Translations under genes and position numbers: made by a program
The notes under the pieces: model-generated
Seen by the model: the letters and a program-made list of their open reading frames with translations, nothing else
Told to the model about the DNA's origin: nothing
Databases searched by the model: none
Assembly (NCBI RefSeq): GCF_017349355.1
Contig: NZ_JAFMPM010000006.1
Location: 1,178,001 to 1,242,000 of the forward strand
Source of the DNA: Thiothrix fructosivorans
Lineage (GTDB): Bacteria > Pseudomonadota > Gammaproteobacteria > Thiotrichales > Thiotrichaceae
Direction: 5' to 3'
Length of the DNA stretch: 64,000 nucleotides
Shown: piece by piece, positions 27,030 to 35,877 of the stretch
How the letters are laid out: every line of letters starts with the position of its first letter
Position numbering within the stretch: position 1 is the first letter of the stretch

Positions 27030-29084
27030 ATGAATAACTTCAAAATACCCGTTGTGTTGATGCCGATACTGCTGACGTTAGCCGCTTGTGGCGGCGGCAG
27101 TAGCGCGACGCTTAGCCCGGTGGCAACAACAACTTCAGTTGCTGAAAACGTTGTGACCCCGACGGCGGTGGTGGTTACACCCACTCTGCCTCCAACAGAG
27201 GTGACCCCTGTAACACCAACGCCGCCCCCGCCCGTGGTGACGCCAGAGGATCCATCATCGACAGATGAAGACACGTCCACGCCCACGTTTGCAGCGGATA
27301 GCGGGCAAAATAGAAGTTACCCCTTGGCGTGGTCGGCAGATGGCGCGTTATTGTTAGCAGCTAACCGTGACAATGTATTTAAAGTGTGGGAAGGGCATTA
27401 CACTATTTTGCGGCAAGCGGTGGCAGGGCATACCGATTGGATCCAAGCGCTGGCGCTCAGTGCAAATGGCCATTTGCTGGCAACAGCGGGGCGTGATACT
27501 CGCTTACGCTTTTGGGTGAATACGGACGGAAAACTCGGTGGTTTCGGTGAAGTGAATCCACAAATCGGTACGATTCGGGCGCTGAACTTTAGCCCTGCGG
27601 GTGACTTTTTGGCTGTGGCGGGTAGTCATGGGCAGATTCAAGTGTGGGATGAGCGACATCGGCAAATACAAGCTACGTGGAATGCGCATACGGGGATTAT
27701 CTATGCTGTGCAATATTCACCGGATGGACAATGGTTAGCCACAGCAGGGGCGGATGGGCAGGTACGTTTATGGAATGCAACCACGGGTGAAAAGCTGGCT
27801 GATCTTGGTCGTCATGCCGGTGCTGTGTATCAACTTGTGTTTGTGGATGGTGGTAAGCAATTGCTGAGTGCAGGGGGTGATGGGAAAATTTTGCGTTGGG
27901 ATGTGAATAACCGTCAAGCATTGGGGACAGTAGGGGAGCATGGCACGGCGGCGGTGTATGCCTTGGCATTAGCAGCGGATGGCGTAACCGTGGCTTCCGG
28001 TGATGCGGATGGTATCGTAAAGCTTTGGTCGTTAGATGCCGTGGGGAATGCCACTCGACAGATCAGCGTGGCGGGCAGTGGGGCAATTCATGCACTAGCG
28101 TTTGAGCCGACCACGGGGTATTTGGGCATCAGTTCGGAAGATGGCATATTGCGGGTCTGGGATGTGTTGTCTGGAGAATTGCAACGCATGATGGCTACAG
28201 CGGGAACAGAGGGACCTTCTGAACCCGATGCTGTTGATCATTCTGCTGACATTTCTAAGCAGTTAGCAGGCTTGCTGTTCGACGGAATGCGTCCGGTATT
28301 GGCGATGGATGAACTCTTGGTGCAGCCGGAACGTTTCGCCAATGTATTTTTGCTGGGGATTAACCAAGCGCCATTGGATTGCCCGAAGGGAACGTACCGT
28401 TTCACCTTTAGCGATACGGATGCGGATCAGCGTTATGCCAGTGTTGGCGATGATTTTGCGGTGGCGACAACGGCTTGTCAGGAAGATACGGTTGCGTTGA
28501 CCGGTGATTACGGTTTGCAATTAACCGCGACAAATCGAACGGCAAGTGTGCAATCCACTGGCACGGACGTGCGTTTGCAGGGCTTGGTGGTGGATGATGG
28601 TCATTTCCCGGTGACGGCGGATGGACGTTTGCATTTCGAGGTGAATGAGCCGTTGGATGGCGTGAGTACGATAACGACGGATATGCTCAGTCAGCAGCTT
28701 GGGTTGGTGATTAAGGATAAAGGCACTTATGCTTTTACACAGTTGCAAGTGCAGATGAGGTCTGACCCCGTGTCAGAAGAGCGCACCGTGACCTATGCTG
28801 CTGAATTGGCGTTACAAGGTTTGCGCAACAGTTTCGTCAGTAACGGTCATTATGTGGTAACAACGTTAGAGCCGTTTAAGTTTTCGGTATTTGATGCTTA
28901 TCCTTATGCAGGCAAGTGGAAAATCCAGCAAGTGAATAGCCATAATAACGGTCAAATTACCCTGATTACCGTGCTAAATAGCCAGAAAGTCCGTATCGAA
29001 ACGGATAAACGTGCTAATGGTGTGATCGAGCATACCGAGGAACTCGAATGGCAAAACTTGAGCGAACCCTTGCAAGGCAATTGA
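27030..29084 (+). CDS. WD40-repeat lipoprotein
   Basis: A 684-residue lipoprotein with signal and lipobox LTLAAC followed by GGGS. A Pro/Thr/Val-rich linker (residues about 30-85) leads to about seven WD40 repeats (residues about 90-390), with typical endings such as GQIQVWD, GQVRLWN, GIVKLWS and GILRVWD, so a seven-bladed propeller for protein contacts is likely. The C-terminal 290 residues are unassigned and beta-rich, with two cysteines (PLDCPKG, TTACQED). Prokaryotic WD40 proteins are usually cytoplasmic or kinase-linked; a lipid-anchored periplasmic or surface one is less common. It lies 10 bases after the barrel gene and overlaps the next gene. Confidence 0.8.
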   Translation: MNNFKIPVVLMPILLTLAACGGGSSATLSPVATTTSVAENVVTPTAVVVTPTLPPTEVTPVTPTPPPPVVTPEDPSSTDEDTSTPTFAADSGQNRSYPLAWSADGALLLAANRDNVFKVWEGHYTILRQAVAGHTDWIQALALSANGHLLATAGRDTRLRFWVNTDGKLGGFGEVNPQIGTIRALNFSPAGDFLAVAGSHGQIQVWDERHRQIQATWNAHTGIIYAVQYSPDGQWLATAGADGQVRLWNATTGEKLADLGRHAGAVYQLVFVDGGKQLLSAGGDGKILRWDVNNRQALGTVGEHGTAAVYALALAADGVTVASGDADGIVKLWSLDAVGNATRQISVAGSGAIHALAFEPTTGYLGISSEDGILRVWDVLSGELQRMMATAGTEGPSEPDAVDHSADISKQLAGLLFDGMRPVLAMDELLVQPERFANVFLLGINQAPLDCPKGTYRFTFSDTDADQRYASVGDDFAVATTACQEDTVALTGDYGLQLTATNRTASVQSTGTDVRLQGLVVDDGHFPVTADGRLHFEVNEPLDGVSTITTDMLSQQLGLVIKDKGTYAFTQLQVQMRSDPVSEERTVTYAAELALQGLRNSFVSNGHYVVTTLEPFKFSVFDAYPYAGKWKIQQVNSHNNGQITLITVLNSQKVRIETDKRANGVIEHTEELEWQNLSEPLQGN

Positions 29085-29653
29085 GTGCTGCTGTATTGCT
29101 TGGTTTGACCAGTATCGGTTGGGTGTTGGTACTGTATTTGGGAGAGTGGGTTGTTTTATTGCACATCTATGCGGGGGCAGGTGATGCCGTCGTGCTGCGT
29201 CAGGAAATTGTGGCGTACCTATTAGGTGCTGGTGCGGAGAGTTTGCCCAGTATGAATGCTTTAAATCTAGCAGAGGCTCGCCATTTGTTGGATGTTAGGC
29301 GTTTGTTTGCGGCGTTGGAAACCCTGTTTTATGGCGTGTTAGCTGTCAGTGTGTTGTTACTGGTGTTACAACGCCATTTTGCAGCGGGACGTATGTGGTT
29401 GCTGACGAGCTATGTGGGTTTGATTTCGATTTTGTTGCTGGGTTTATTGATCGCATTGGGCGGATTTGTACCGCTATTTGTCTGGTTGCATTCGGTGGTT
29501 TTTCCAGCGGGAACGTGGGTATTTCCTGATAACAGTGTGTTAATTCAGTTGTTCCCGCTGGCGTATTTCTTGCGCTTTGGTGTGCTTTATACGGCAGCGT
29601 TAGTGCTGATTTTTACAGGATTGCTGATTGGCAATCATCGCAGATCACGTTAA
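29048..29653 (+). CDS. DUF1461 (TIGR01906-type) integral membrane protein
   Basis: A 201-residue inner-membrane protein with four or five hydrophobic helices. The C-terminal signature FPDNSVLIQLFPLAYFLRFG is characteristic of DUF1461, whose function is unknown. Its ATG lies 37 bases inside the end of the WD40 lipoprotein gene, so it is the last gene of the coupled operon that starts at 22180. It converges on the small lipoprotein gene, the two stop codons overlapping in TTAA. An energy-coupling or export role for the operon would be guesswork. Confidence 0.75.
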   Translation: MAKLERTLARQLSAAVLLGLTSIGWVLVLYLGEWVVLLHIYAGAGDAVVLRQEIVAYLLGAGAESLPSMNALNLAEARHLLDVRRLFAALETLFYGVLAVSVLLLVLQRHFAAGRMWLLTSYVGLISILLLGLLIALGGFVPLFVWLHSVVFPAGTWVFPDNSVLIQLFPLAYFLRFGVLYTAALVLIFTGLLIGNHRRSR

Positions 29654-30063
29654 CGGCAAGCAGCCAACATCACCTGATTCCACTTGGCGGAATAGTCCAA
29701 AGCCACTGCCAGATAACGGCGGTGGTTTTCCCCGTACAGCGCATCCGTCACCCCATCCAAACATTCTGTTGGGCATTTGTCGCGTACTGTCGCGAATACC
29801 TCCGCCGCAATACCGGGCACGGTGGCACTGCGCCCCGCATTGCACAAAAAATAGCGCTTACCTTGCTGAATACTCGCCGTTGCGTCAACAGTGGGATTAC
29901 GCGCTTGCAACAGCGGTAATTGCTTGGCGTAGTATTGTTCTTGCGTGCCGCTGATTTCCGCCGCCGAGGGAATGTGTACACCGGTGTCAGCGTCAGACGC
30001 GACCGGCTCATGACAACCCATCAACGCGGTCGTACACAGCAAAGCTAACAAAGTCTGTTTCAA
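29650..30063 (-). CDS. Small lipoprotein, TTG start, unknown function
   Basis: A 137-residue lipoprotein. I place the start at the TTG at 30063 because AAGGAG lies seven bases upstream and this gives the signal peptide KQTLLALLCTTALMGC with a good lipobox (LMGC). The TTG overlaps the TGA of the upstream protease gene as TTGA, indicating translational coupling. The mature protein has four more cysteines (FLCNAG, DKCPTECLD, AACR), probably forming disulfides. No known domain recognised. Coupling suggests a role with the protease, for example as an inhibitor or chaperone, but this is inference. Confidence 0.65.
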   Translation of the reverse strand: MKQTLLALLCTTALMGCHEPVASDADTGVHIPSAAEISGTQEQYYAKQLPLLQARNPTVDATASIQQGKRYFLCNAGRSATVPGIAAEVFATVRDKCPTECLDGVTDALYGENHRRYLAVALDYSAKWNQVMLAACR

Positions 30064-32114
30064 GAGGCAGCTCCTTTTCGTAAACGGAATAACGCATAAA
30101 CCCCCGCCAGCAAACCCCATTCCAACGGAATTGAGCCGCCACCGCCGCTACTGCTGCTATCCGAGCTGAAGGTGTTAGGCGTAACCGTAAGGTTAGCACT
30201 ACCGCCGTTCGCCGTCCGCGCTTGCGCAGGATTCGTCGCCGATAACGCAAAGAAAATATTGTCGCTGCATTTCACGCGTACATAGGTTTTTGTGCCGAGG
30301 TTGCTGGGTAAGGTGATGGCGGCGTTGCCATCGTTGGGGGTATTGCTCAATAAGGTAGTGAAGGTCGCACCATTGTCTGTGGTGGCAGCAATATCCACTG
30401 CGCTGCAATTGATCGGTAATTGCGTTGTGCCTGCCACGTTCCACGCCACGTTTTGTACACTGCCCGCTGCGAGGGCGGTGGTCGTCGGCGCGGTCACACT
30501 GAAGGCACTGCCGGTATTTTGCACGTTAATGTGCATATCATCGTAGCCCGTCCCGCCCACGCCATCGCGTACCAATAAGCGGAAATTGAGGGTGCGGGTG
30601 GTAACGGGTAAGACTTCACCCGCTGATTGCACGCGTCCGGTGAGGTCGGACAGTTGCGGTATGGTGCGTAAGGGCGTTGCCGTCGGCAAATGTGCCCGAA
30701 TCAGCGCATTATTGCCCAAGTCTACGTTAACGTTGGCAGCCGTTCCCGCATCGACTTGTTCCCACGAATAGCTGAGGGTATTGCCATTTACGTCCGCGCC
30801 TGTGCCGTTGAGTACGAAGGGCGTTCCAGCGGGAATGGTGTAATTTGCTCCAGCATTCGCAGTGGGGTTGCTATTTTTGAGGCTGGTTTTAGCGGCGCAA
30901 CTCGCCCCGCTCCCATTGTGTAAGTAATCTTGAATTTGTTGGATGGATGCCGAGTGCATCATGCCATCGCTATCCACTTGGAGGTTATCGCTATTGCATA
31001 AACCCGTGTAAGCCATGATGCTGCTGCCACTGCCGGATTCATAGGCAGTCAGTCTTTCGCGATTGCTTCCAGAACACGCGCCGAGCGTACCGTTGAAGGT
31101 ATGCGTTGCGCCCAATTGATGCCCGATTTCGTGGGATACATAGTCAACAATAAACGATTCCCCTTCTGGCTCGGTCAAGCCGGTCGCGCCTTCTGCTTTG
31201 TACGCGCCGCATACGGTGGCAACGCTAGCCAGCCCGCCGCCGTCCGTCGCGAGCACGTGACCAATATCGTAACTGGCATTGCCCAGCACTTTATCCAGTA
31301 CGGCGGTATTTTCTTCCAACAGGAGGGCAGGGTTGTGGTTACTATACGGGTCGGTAGTGGCATCGCGGTAGACCAGATTCGTACCGCTCACCAGCACTAG
31401 GCGGATGGCAAGGTCGCGTTCGTAAATCTGGTTAATGCGGTTGATTGTGGTGACAATCGCGCTGTACGCCGCGCTTTGGCTGCCGTAGAACGCGGTATAT
31501 TCCCCCGTTGCTGCCATTGCAATGCGGTAGCTGTGCAAGGTTTCCCCCGCTTTGGCAGCTACCGTGCGGGCGGCTGTACCTGTGGGGCGAATGGGGGCAA
31601 AGCTGGGCGGCGTGCTGTGTGCTGTCTTGGTGCATGACCAATCCCCGCGCCGAAATGCTTCCAAATTGGCACTTTTGCGGAAGCTGCGGTACTGACGCGT
31701 TGTGCCATTGGTGTGTGGATCAATAAACAGCGTGTCGCCGTTTGCCATATCCAGCATGGCGTGGAAGCCTTGCGGGGTTATATCCAGCACACCGCTAATG
31801 ACTTTGCCATCCGTACCGCGCACTTTCCACGTTTGAATATCGGGGTGTTGTGCGGCAATGTCGGGTGCTAATACCTCGCTGGGGGTGGCAGTGACTTGCG
31901 CAAAACCGCCATCCGGTAATGGCAGGCTCAGCGTGGGCAGAGTGGCTTGTGCGGGTAATTGCGCTTCATCCAATGCCAGCAAACGGTAGTGTTGCAGTGG
32001 GGTAACGTTAGCGGTTTCAGTGGTATTGCGTGCTTGAATATCTTGCCACAAGGCAGGATTGGCGTGCGTGCTGTTGACCCATGCCAGCGGTAAAATTGCC
32101 CATAAAGGATTCAT
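30060..32114 (-). CDS. Secreted reprolysin-like (M12B) zinc metalloprotease with C-terminal anchor
   Basis: A 684-residue exported protease. The N-terminus looks like a short signal (MNPLWAILPLAWVNSTHA). The catalytic motif is HEIGHQLGATHTF, with a downstream SIMAYTG Met-turn, as in reprolysin-like bacterial proteases. A prodomain-like region of about 190 residues precedes the catalytic domain. An Ig/PKD-like region follows (NPTANAGANYTIPAGTPFVL). The C-terminus has a Ser/Gly run (SSSSGGGGS), one hydrophobic helix and RLRKGAAS, a tripartite GlyGly-CTERM-like sorting tail normally handled by rhombosortase. It is coupled to the small lipoprotein downstream. Confidence 0.8.
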   Translation of the reverse strand: MNPLWAILPLAWVNSTHANPALWQDIQARNTTETANVTPLQHYRLLALDEAQLPAQATLPTLSLPLPDGGFAQVTATPSEVLAPDIAAQHPDIQTWKVRGTDGKVISGVLDITPQGFHAMLDMANGDTLFIDPHTNGTTRQYRSFRKSANLEAFRRGDWSCTKTAHSTPPSFAPIRPTGTAARTVAAKAGETLHSYRIAMAATGEYTAFYGSQSAAYSAIVTTINRINQIYERDLAIRLVLVSGTNLVYRDATTDPYSNHNPALLLEENTAVLDKVLGNASYDIGHVLATDGGGLASVATVCGAYKAEGATGLTEPEGESFIVDYVSHEIGHQLGATHTFNGTLGACSGSNRERLTAYESGSGSSIMAYTGLCNSDNLQVDSDGMMHSASIQQIQDYLHNGSGASCAAKTSLKNSNPTANAGANYTIPAGTPFVLNGTGADVNGNTLSYSWEQVDAGTAANVNVDLGNNALIRAHLPTATPLRTIPQLSDLTGRVQSAGEVLPVTTRTLNFRLLVRDGVGGTGYDDMHINVQNTGSAFSVTAPTTTALAAGSVQNVAWNVAGTTQLPINCSAVDIAATTDNGATFTTLLSNTPNDGNAAITLPSNLGTKTYVRVKCSDNIFFALSATNPAQARTANGGSANLTVTPNTFSSDSSSSGGGGSIPLEWGLLAGVYALFRLRKGAAS

Positions 32115-32180
32115 TAGAGCGTGTCCCCATTTGTTTATATGCCCGTTGTTTGGTCATTATCATAAACGATTAAGTTCATT

Positions 32181-32705
32181 TTATCGACGCAATAAGACAT
32201 AAATTGCGCCAGTGCCACCATCGACGGGTCGTGCCGAGTGAAACGCTAGAATCCGTTCATGTTGGCGTAACCAGTGATTGATCTTGGTTTTGATGACTGG
32301 CCCTTTGTGGTTGGAACGGTTGCCTTTGCCATGAATAATCCGCACGCATTCGCCGTGACCGGGGTGCGCATCGTGCAAGAATTGCAGCAATTGCACTTTG
32401 GCATCCCGCGCACTTAGACCGTGTAAATCAAGTTCGCTGGCAATGCGGTAATGCCCTGAACGCAGTTTGCGCACAATACGGTTTTGCAAGCCGGGTAAGT
32501 AGTAACTGAGCATGTCACCAGGCTGTATTTCGATCGGGTCATACGCATCTGAGAGCATATCACGCAAGACTTGGCGCTCGTCTTCGAGGGTCTTGATGGG
32601 TATAGCAGGCGGTTTTGCGCTATGATGGGCTACATGGTGTGTGTGTCGTAGCGGCTTCACATCCAGCACGGATTCACGAAATAAGGAAAACTCTTCAGCA
32701 CTCAT
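32181..32705 (-). CDS. Smr (MutS2-type) domain protein
   Basis: A 174-residue cytoplasmic protein starting MSAEEFSLFRE. The C-terminal Smr domain has the LDLHGLSARDAKVQL motif and the core HGKGNRS, followed by a terminal GGTGAIYVLLRR. Smr domains nick or bind DNA or RNA; stand-alone YdaL/SmrA/SmrB proteins act on nucleic acids, SmrB on mRNA at collided ribosomes. This one has the length and N-terminal region of SmrA/SmrB, but I do not decide between them. Its start codon overlaps the surE start on the other strand within CATG. An alternative ATG lies two codons upstream. Confidence 0.85.
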   Translation of the reverse strand: MSAEEFSLFRESVLDVKPLRHTHHVAHHSAKPPAIPIKTLEDERQVLRDMLSDAYDPIEIQPGDMLSYYLPGLQNRIVRKLRSGHYRIASELDLHGLSARDAKVQLLQFLHDAHPGHGECVRIIHGKGNRSNHKGPVIKTKINHWLRQHERILAFHSARPVDGGTGAIYVLLRR

Positions 32706-33468
32706 GGACATACTGCTCAGTAACGATGATGGTGTCAACGCTATCGGTATTAACCGCCTGCGCGAAGCTCTACTAACGGTCGGCAATGTTATCACAGTTG
32801 CACCCGATCAGGATTGCAGTGGTGCGAGTAATTCACTCACCCTGCGTAACCCTTTGCGTCTTAGCCAACACGGCGCACAGGTGTATAGCGTCAATGGCAC
32901 ACCCACGGATTGCGTGCATCTCGGTTTGGGATTATACGCCACTGACCCCGATATGGTGATTTCCGGCATTAATGCTGGGGCGAATATGGGCGATGACGTG
33001 CTGTATTCCGGCACAGTCGCTGCGGCGATGGAAGGGCGTTTCTTGGGGTATCCATCCCTAGCGGTGTCATTAGCGTCGTTGGATCGCAGCCCCTTGGTGC
33101 ATTACGATACTGCCGTTAAAGCGGTGTTGCATTTGTTGCCGTTTGTGAAAACGTATCCTGATGCCGCCAATATGATCCTCAATATCAATGTGCCGGATGT
33201 ACCGTGGGAACAGGTGCAAGGCTTTTGCGTAACGCGTTTGGGGCAACGCCACCGTTCTGAACCGGTGATTCGTGCCGAAGACCCGCGTGGCAAACCCATT
33301 TATTGGATAGGCCCGCCCGGTGCAGCGGCGGATGCGGGGGAAGGGACGGATTTTTATGCGATACAAGCCAGTTACGTGTCGATTACGCCGCTCCATGCCG
33401 ATTTAACCCGGCATCGCGCACTCGCCGAGACAGCGCGTTGGTTGGAGGCTTGCCATGCAGCCCCGTAA
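32704..33468 (+). CDS. surE: 5'/3'-nucleotidase SurE
   Basis: A 254-residue metal-dependent nucleotidase acting on nucleoside monophosphates, implicated in stationary-phase survival. The N-terminus MDILLSNDDGVNAIGI holds the metal-binding DD, and the further signatures SGASNSLT, NGTPTDC and SGINAGANMGDDVLYSGTVAAA are intact. Upstream codons in frame are not part of the family. It overlaps the start of pcm, an order (surE-pcm) conserved in gammaproteobacteria. Confidence 0.96.
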   Translation: MDILLSNDDGVNAIGINRLREALLTVGNVITVAPDQDCSGASNSLTLRNPLRLSQHGAQVYSVNGTPTDCVHLGLGLYATDPDMVISGINAGANMGDDVLYSGTVAAAMEGRFLGYPSLAVSLASLDRSPLVHYDTAVKAVLHLLPFVKTYPDAANMILNINVPDVPWEQVQGFCVTRLGQRHRSEPVIRAEDPRGKPIYWIGPPGAAADAGEGTDFYAIQASYVSITPLHADLTRHRALAETARWLEACHAAP

Positions 33469-34132
33469 ACTCGATATTCAAGGTATTGGCATGACTTCGC
33501 AGCGTACTCGCAATCGCTTGATTGCCCGCTTGCGCGAACAGGGCATCAAGGATGAAGCCGTGTTGCAAGTGATGCGTACCACGCCGCGTCACCTGTTCGT
33601 GGATGAAGCCTTGGGTAGCCGCGCTTATGAAGATACTGCTTTACCGATTGGGCATGGGCAAACCATTTCCCAGCCGTATATCGTCGCCAAGATGACCGAA
33701 TTGCTGTTGGCGGGCGACAAGCCACCGCCAAAAGTGCTGGAAGTTGGCACAGGTTCGGGTTATCAAGCCGCCGTCTTGTCGCCATTACTGGCAACCGTTT
33801 TTACGGTGGAGCGTATTGAGCCGTTGTACCTTGCGACCAAGGCATTGCTGCACGCATTAGGTTATCGCAACGTTTACCCCTCCTTGAGTGATGGCAGTTG
33901 GGGCTTGGCGCGAGAAGCACCATTTGAGGCTATTATTGCCACTGCTGCGCCGGAAACTGTGCCGCCGGAGCTGCTTGAGCAATTGGCGGTAGGGGGGAAG
34001 TTAATTATTCCCGTCGGTAAGCAAGGGGTATTACAAACCTTGCAAGTGATCACGCGTGAAACGTCCGAAAGTTACACAACGGTGACGCATGAGGCGGTGC
34101 AGTTCGTGCCAATGATTCAAGCAAAGACGTAA
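33455..34132 (+). CDS. pcm: Protein-L-isoaspartate O-methyltransferase
   Basis: A 225-residue S-adenosylmethionine-dependent enzyme that starts repair of isoaspartyl residues in damaged proteins. It carries PRHLFVDEAL, the substrate-binding GHGQTISQPYIVA, and the SAM-binding motif VLEVGTGSGYQAAVLSPL. The first ATG (33455) overlaps surE by 14 bases. The internal ATG at 33491 (MTSQRTRNRLIARL) matches other family N-termini and has AAGG upstream, so it could be the true start. It is followed by the LysM lipoprotein, mirroring surE-pcm-nlpD. Confidence 0.95.
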   Translation: MQPRKLDIQGIGMTSQRTRNRLIARLREQGIKDEAVLQVMRTTPRHLFVDEALGSRAYEDTALPIGHGQTISQPYIVAKMTELLLAGDKPPPKVLEVGTGSGYQAAVLSPLLATVFTVERIEPLYLATKALLHALGYRNVYPSLSDGSWGLAREAPFEAIIATAAPETVPPELLEQLAVGGKLIIPVGKQGVLQTLQVITRETSESYTTVTHEAVQFVPMIQAKT

Positions 34133-34260
34133 ACGAAAACGAACGTTATTGGAATATTGAGAAATATTTTCGGAAATTTGGTATATATTCCAAAGTTATT
34201 TAAGAATTATGTGAGTGTCCTCACATCCCCGAACCCCAAATAACAGAAGGTATAACTATC

Positions 34261-34989
34261 ATGCATAGAAACATCAAACTGGTTACTGCCACGTCACTGC
34301 TGGCATTGACCGCTGCCGCTTGTACCCCAAACCCTTACTATGGTAATACAGGCTCAACCGCTTATAATACTGGTAATCGTAGTACTGTAACAGCCGGTGG
34401 TGGTAACGGTTCGGGTGTGCCAGTGACGCATACGCATTGCGGTCGCACGCATACGCATGTCATGCCTGCTGGAACGCATCAGCACGGTGATGGCTGTACT
34501 GCCACTAGCGGTGCGGCGGCGACAACCAATACCACGGCGTACAACAACAATTACGGTGGTAACTACGGCACACAGCCACAACAACCCGCGACGAACAATT
34601 ACGGCGGTGGTTATACCGCGCCGACAACAGTGCCTTACTATGATTACAGCGCGGGTACAAATACCAGTAGCACCTACACAGCTCCACCTGCCAATAATAG
34701 CTACAGCAACAATACGGCTGGCAACTACAATTCCGGCACAAGCGGCAGCTATTACGATTATGTAGCTCCAAAGGCATCAACGAATACGTCGGGTTATCGT
34801 TCCACGCCGCCAGCGGCTACCGCTAACAATGCAGTATCGGGTGCAGGTTCATACACTGTGCAGAAAGGTGACACGGTATTCCAAGTGATGCGTAATACCG
34901 GTGTTTATTGGAAGGACATTATTCGTCTGAATAATTTACAAGCACCCAACTACCCACTTAATCCGGGTCAGACATTGAAGCTTAAGTAA
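34261..34989 (+). CDS. LysM lipoprotein in the nlpD position, without peptidase domain
   Basis: A 242-residue lipoprotein (lipobox TAAAC after a short signal). A histidine-rich stretch follows early (THTHCGRTHTHVMPAGTHQH), then a long low-complexity Asn/Tyr/Thr/Gly linker (residues about 85-195). One LysM domain lies at the C-terminus (SYTVQKGDTVFQVMRNTGVY to PGQTLKLK), which binds peptidoglycan. NlpD in this genomic place normally also has an M23 (LytM) domain that activates amidases; here the protein stops after LysM. So it may be an unrelated LysM protein or a shortened NlpD. The His cluster could bind metal, which is inference. Confidence 0.8.
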   Translation: MHRNIKLVTATSLLALTAAACTPNPYYGNTGSTAYNTGNRSTVTAGGGNGSGVPVTHTHCGRTHTHVMPAGTHQHGDGCTATSGAAATTNTTAYNNNYGGNYGTQPQQPATNNYGGGYTAPTTVPYYDYSAGTNTSSTYTAPPANNSYSNNTAGNYNSGTSGSYYDYVAPKASTNTSGYRSTPPAATANNAVSGAGSYTVQKGDTVFQVMRNTGVYWKDIIRLNNLQAPNYPLNPGQTLKLK

Positions 34990-35011
34990 GTTGCTGGACT
35001 GATCGCGATGC

Positions 35012-35043
35012 AAAAGCCCGCTGCCTGTTAGCGGGCTTTTTTG
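35012..35043. terminator. Intrinsic terminator after LysM lipoprotein gene
   Basis: AAAAGCCCGC (35012-35021) pairs with GCGGGCTTTT (35031-35040), then more T residues. It lies between the convergent LysM gene and the TlpA-like gene, and the A-rich 5' arm would give a U-tract on the reverse strand as well. Confidence 0.9.
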
Positions 35044-35055
35044 TTGGTTAGCTGA

Positions 35056-35616
35056 TTAGCAAACATCACTCTCGCAAGGGACATCTTTTTTGTCTTTTGC
35101 GGAGGCTTGTGCACTTTTGTCAGCACGTAAGTAGTTTTGCAAGACGCTCGCGGTCACAGCGCCCATGTGCGTGCCCGCAATCTCACCTTCTGGGTTAACC
35201 ACGAAAGTCGTTGGAACGCCATACAGCAGACCGAGTGCAAACATGGTGCTGTCTTGGGTAGGAATGACCGGATAGGTGATTTTTTTCTGCGCAACAAATT
35301 CTTTCAGCTCGGCAGCCGGGGTTTCGCCCGCTTCCATACCTAGCACGACCAATTTGTCTTTGAAGCGTTTTGCCACGCTGTTGAGCGCTGGCAACTCTGT
35401 AATGCAAGGCCCGCAGTAGGTTGCCCAGTAATTGACAACAACCCATTTGCCTTTGTAGTCGGAAAACTTGTGACTTTTGCCATCAATGTCTTTGAAAGCG
35501 AAATTTTCTACTGGCGTCAGCTTGTCAGCCACCGCCTTCGCTTTTTCGACCGCACCAGCATTCACTGATGCAAACATCAGCACGGCAAGGGCAATCGCCC
35601 GCGTAATTAGTTTCAT
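35056..35616 (-). CDS. Periplasmic TlpA/ResA-like thioredoxin-fold protein
   Basis: A 186-residue protein with a signal peptide (MKLITRAIALAVLMFASVNA). It has a thioredoxin fold with the active site WATYCGPC, the redox CxxC of TlpA/ResA-type oxidoreductases, and the cis-Pro loop GVPTTFVVNPEG. Such proteins reduce or exchange disulfides in the periplasm, for example during cytochrome c maturation. The extra C-terminal tail is Lys/Ala-rich and ends with two further cysteines (PCESDVC). With several c-type cytochromes in this window a maturation role is plausible but not shown. Confidence 0.85.
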   Translation of the reverse strand: MKLITRAIALAVLMFASVNAGAVEKAKAVADKLTPVENFAFKDIDGKSHKFSDYKGKWVVVNYWATYCGPCITELPALNSVAKRFKDKLVVLGMEAGETPAAELKEFVAQKKITYPVIPTQDSTMFALGLLYGVPTTFVVNPEGEIAGTHMGAVTASVLQNYLRADKSAQASAKDKKDVPCESDVC

Positions 35617-35877
35617 GTTGAACCCTCAACTTCAATTCTTTAACACACTCTCGATAACCCGCTGTTGACTATTTGCCATTATGGTGCGAGCTAGGGGTTA
35701 ACCCTAATTGTAGGAGGCATTGTTGGAAACTGCTTGGCTGTTTCCGATTGAATTTTATAAAAATTCAGCCGCTCCGTTTTTACATTGCATCATCAGTTTA
35801 TTTATAGGCTGTTGATAACAAGCGCATAAGGCTATGCTTATGTCTTTTTGAGTGCAAGTTGTATTTGTACGACAAAA

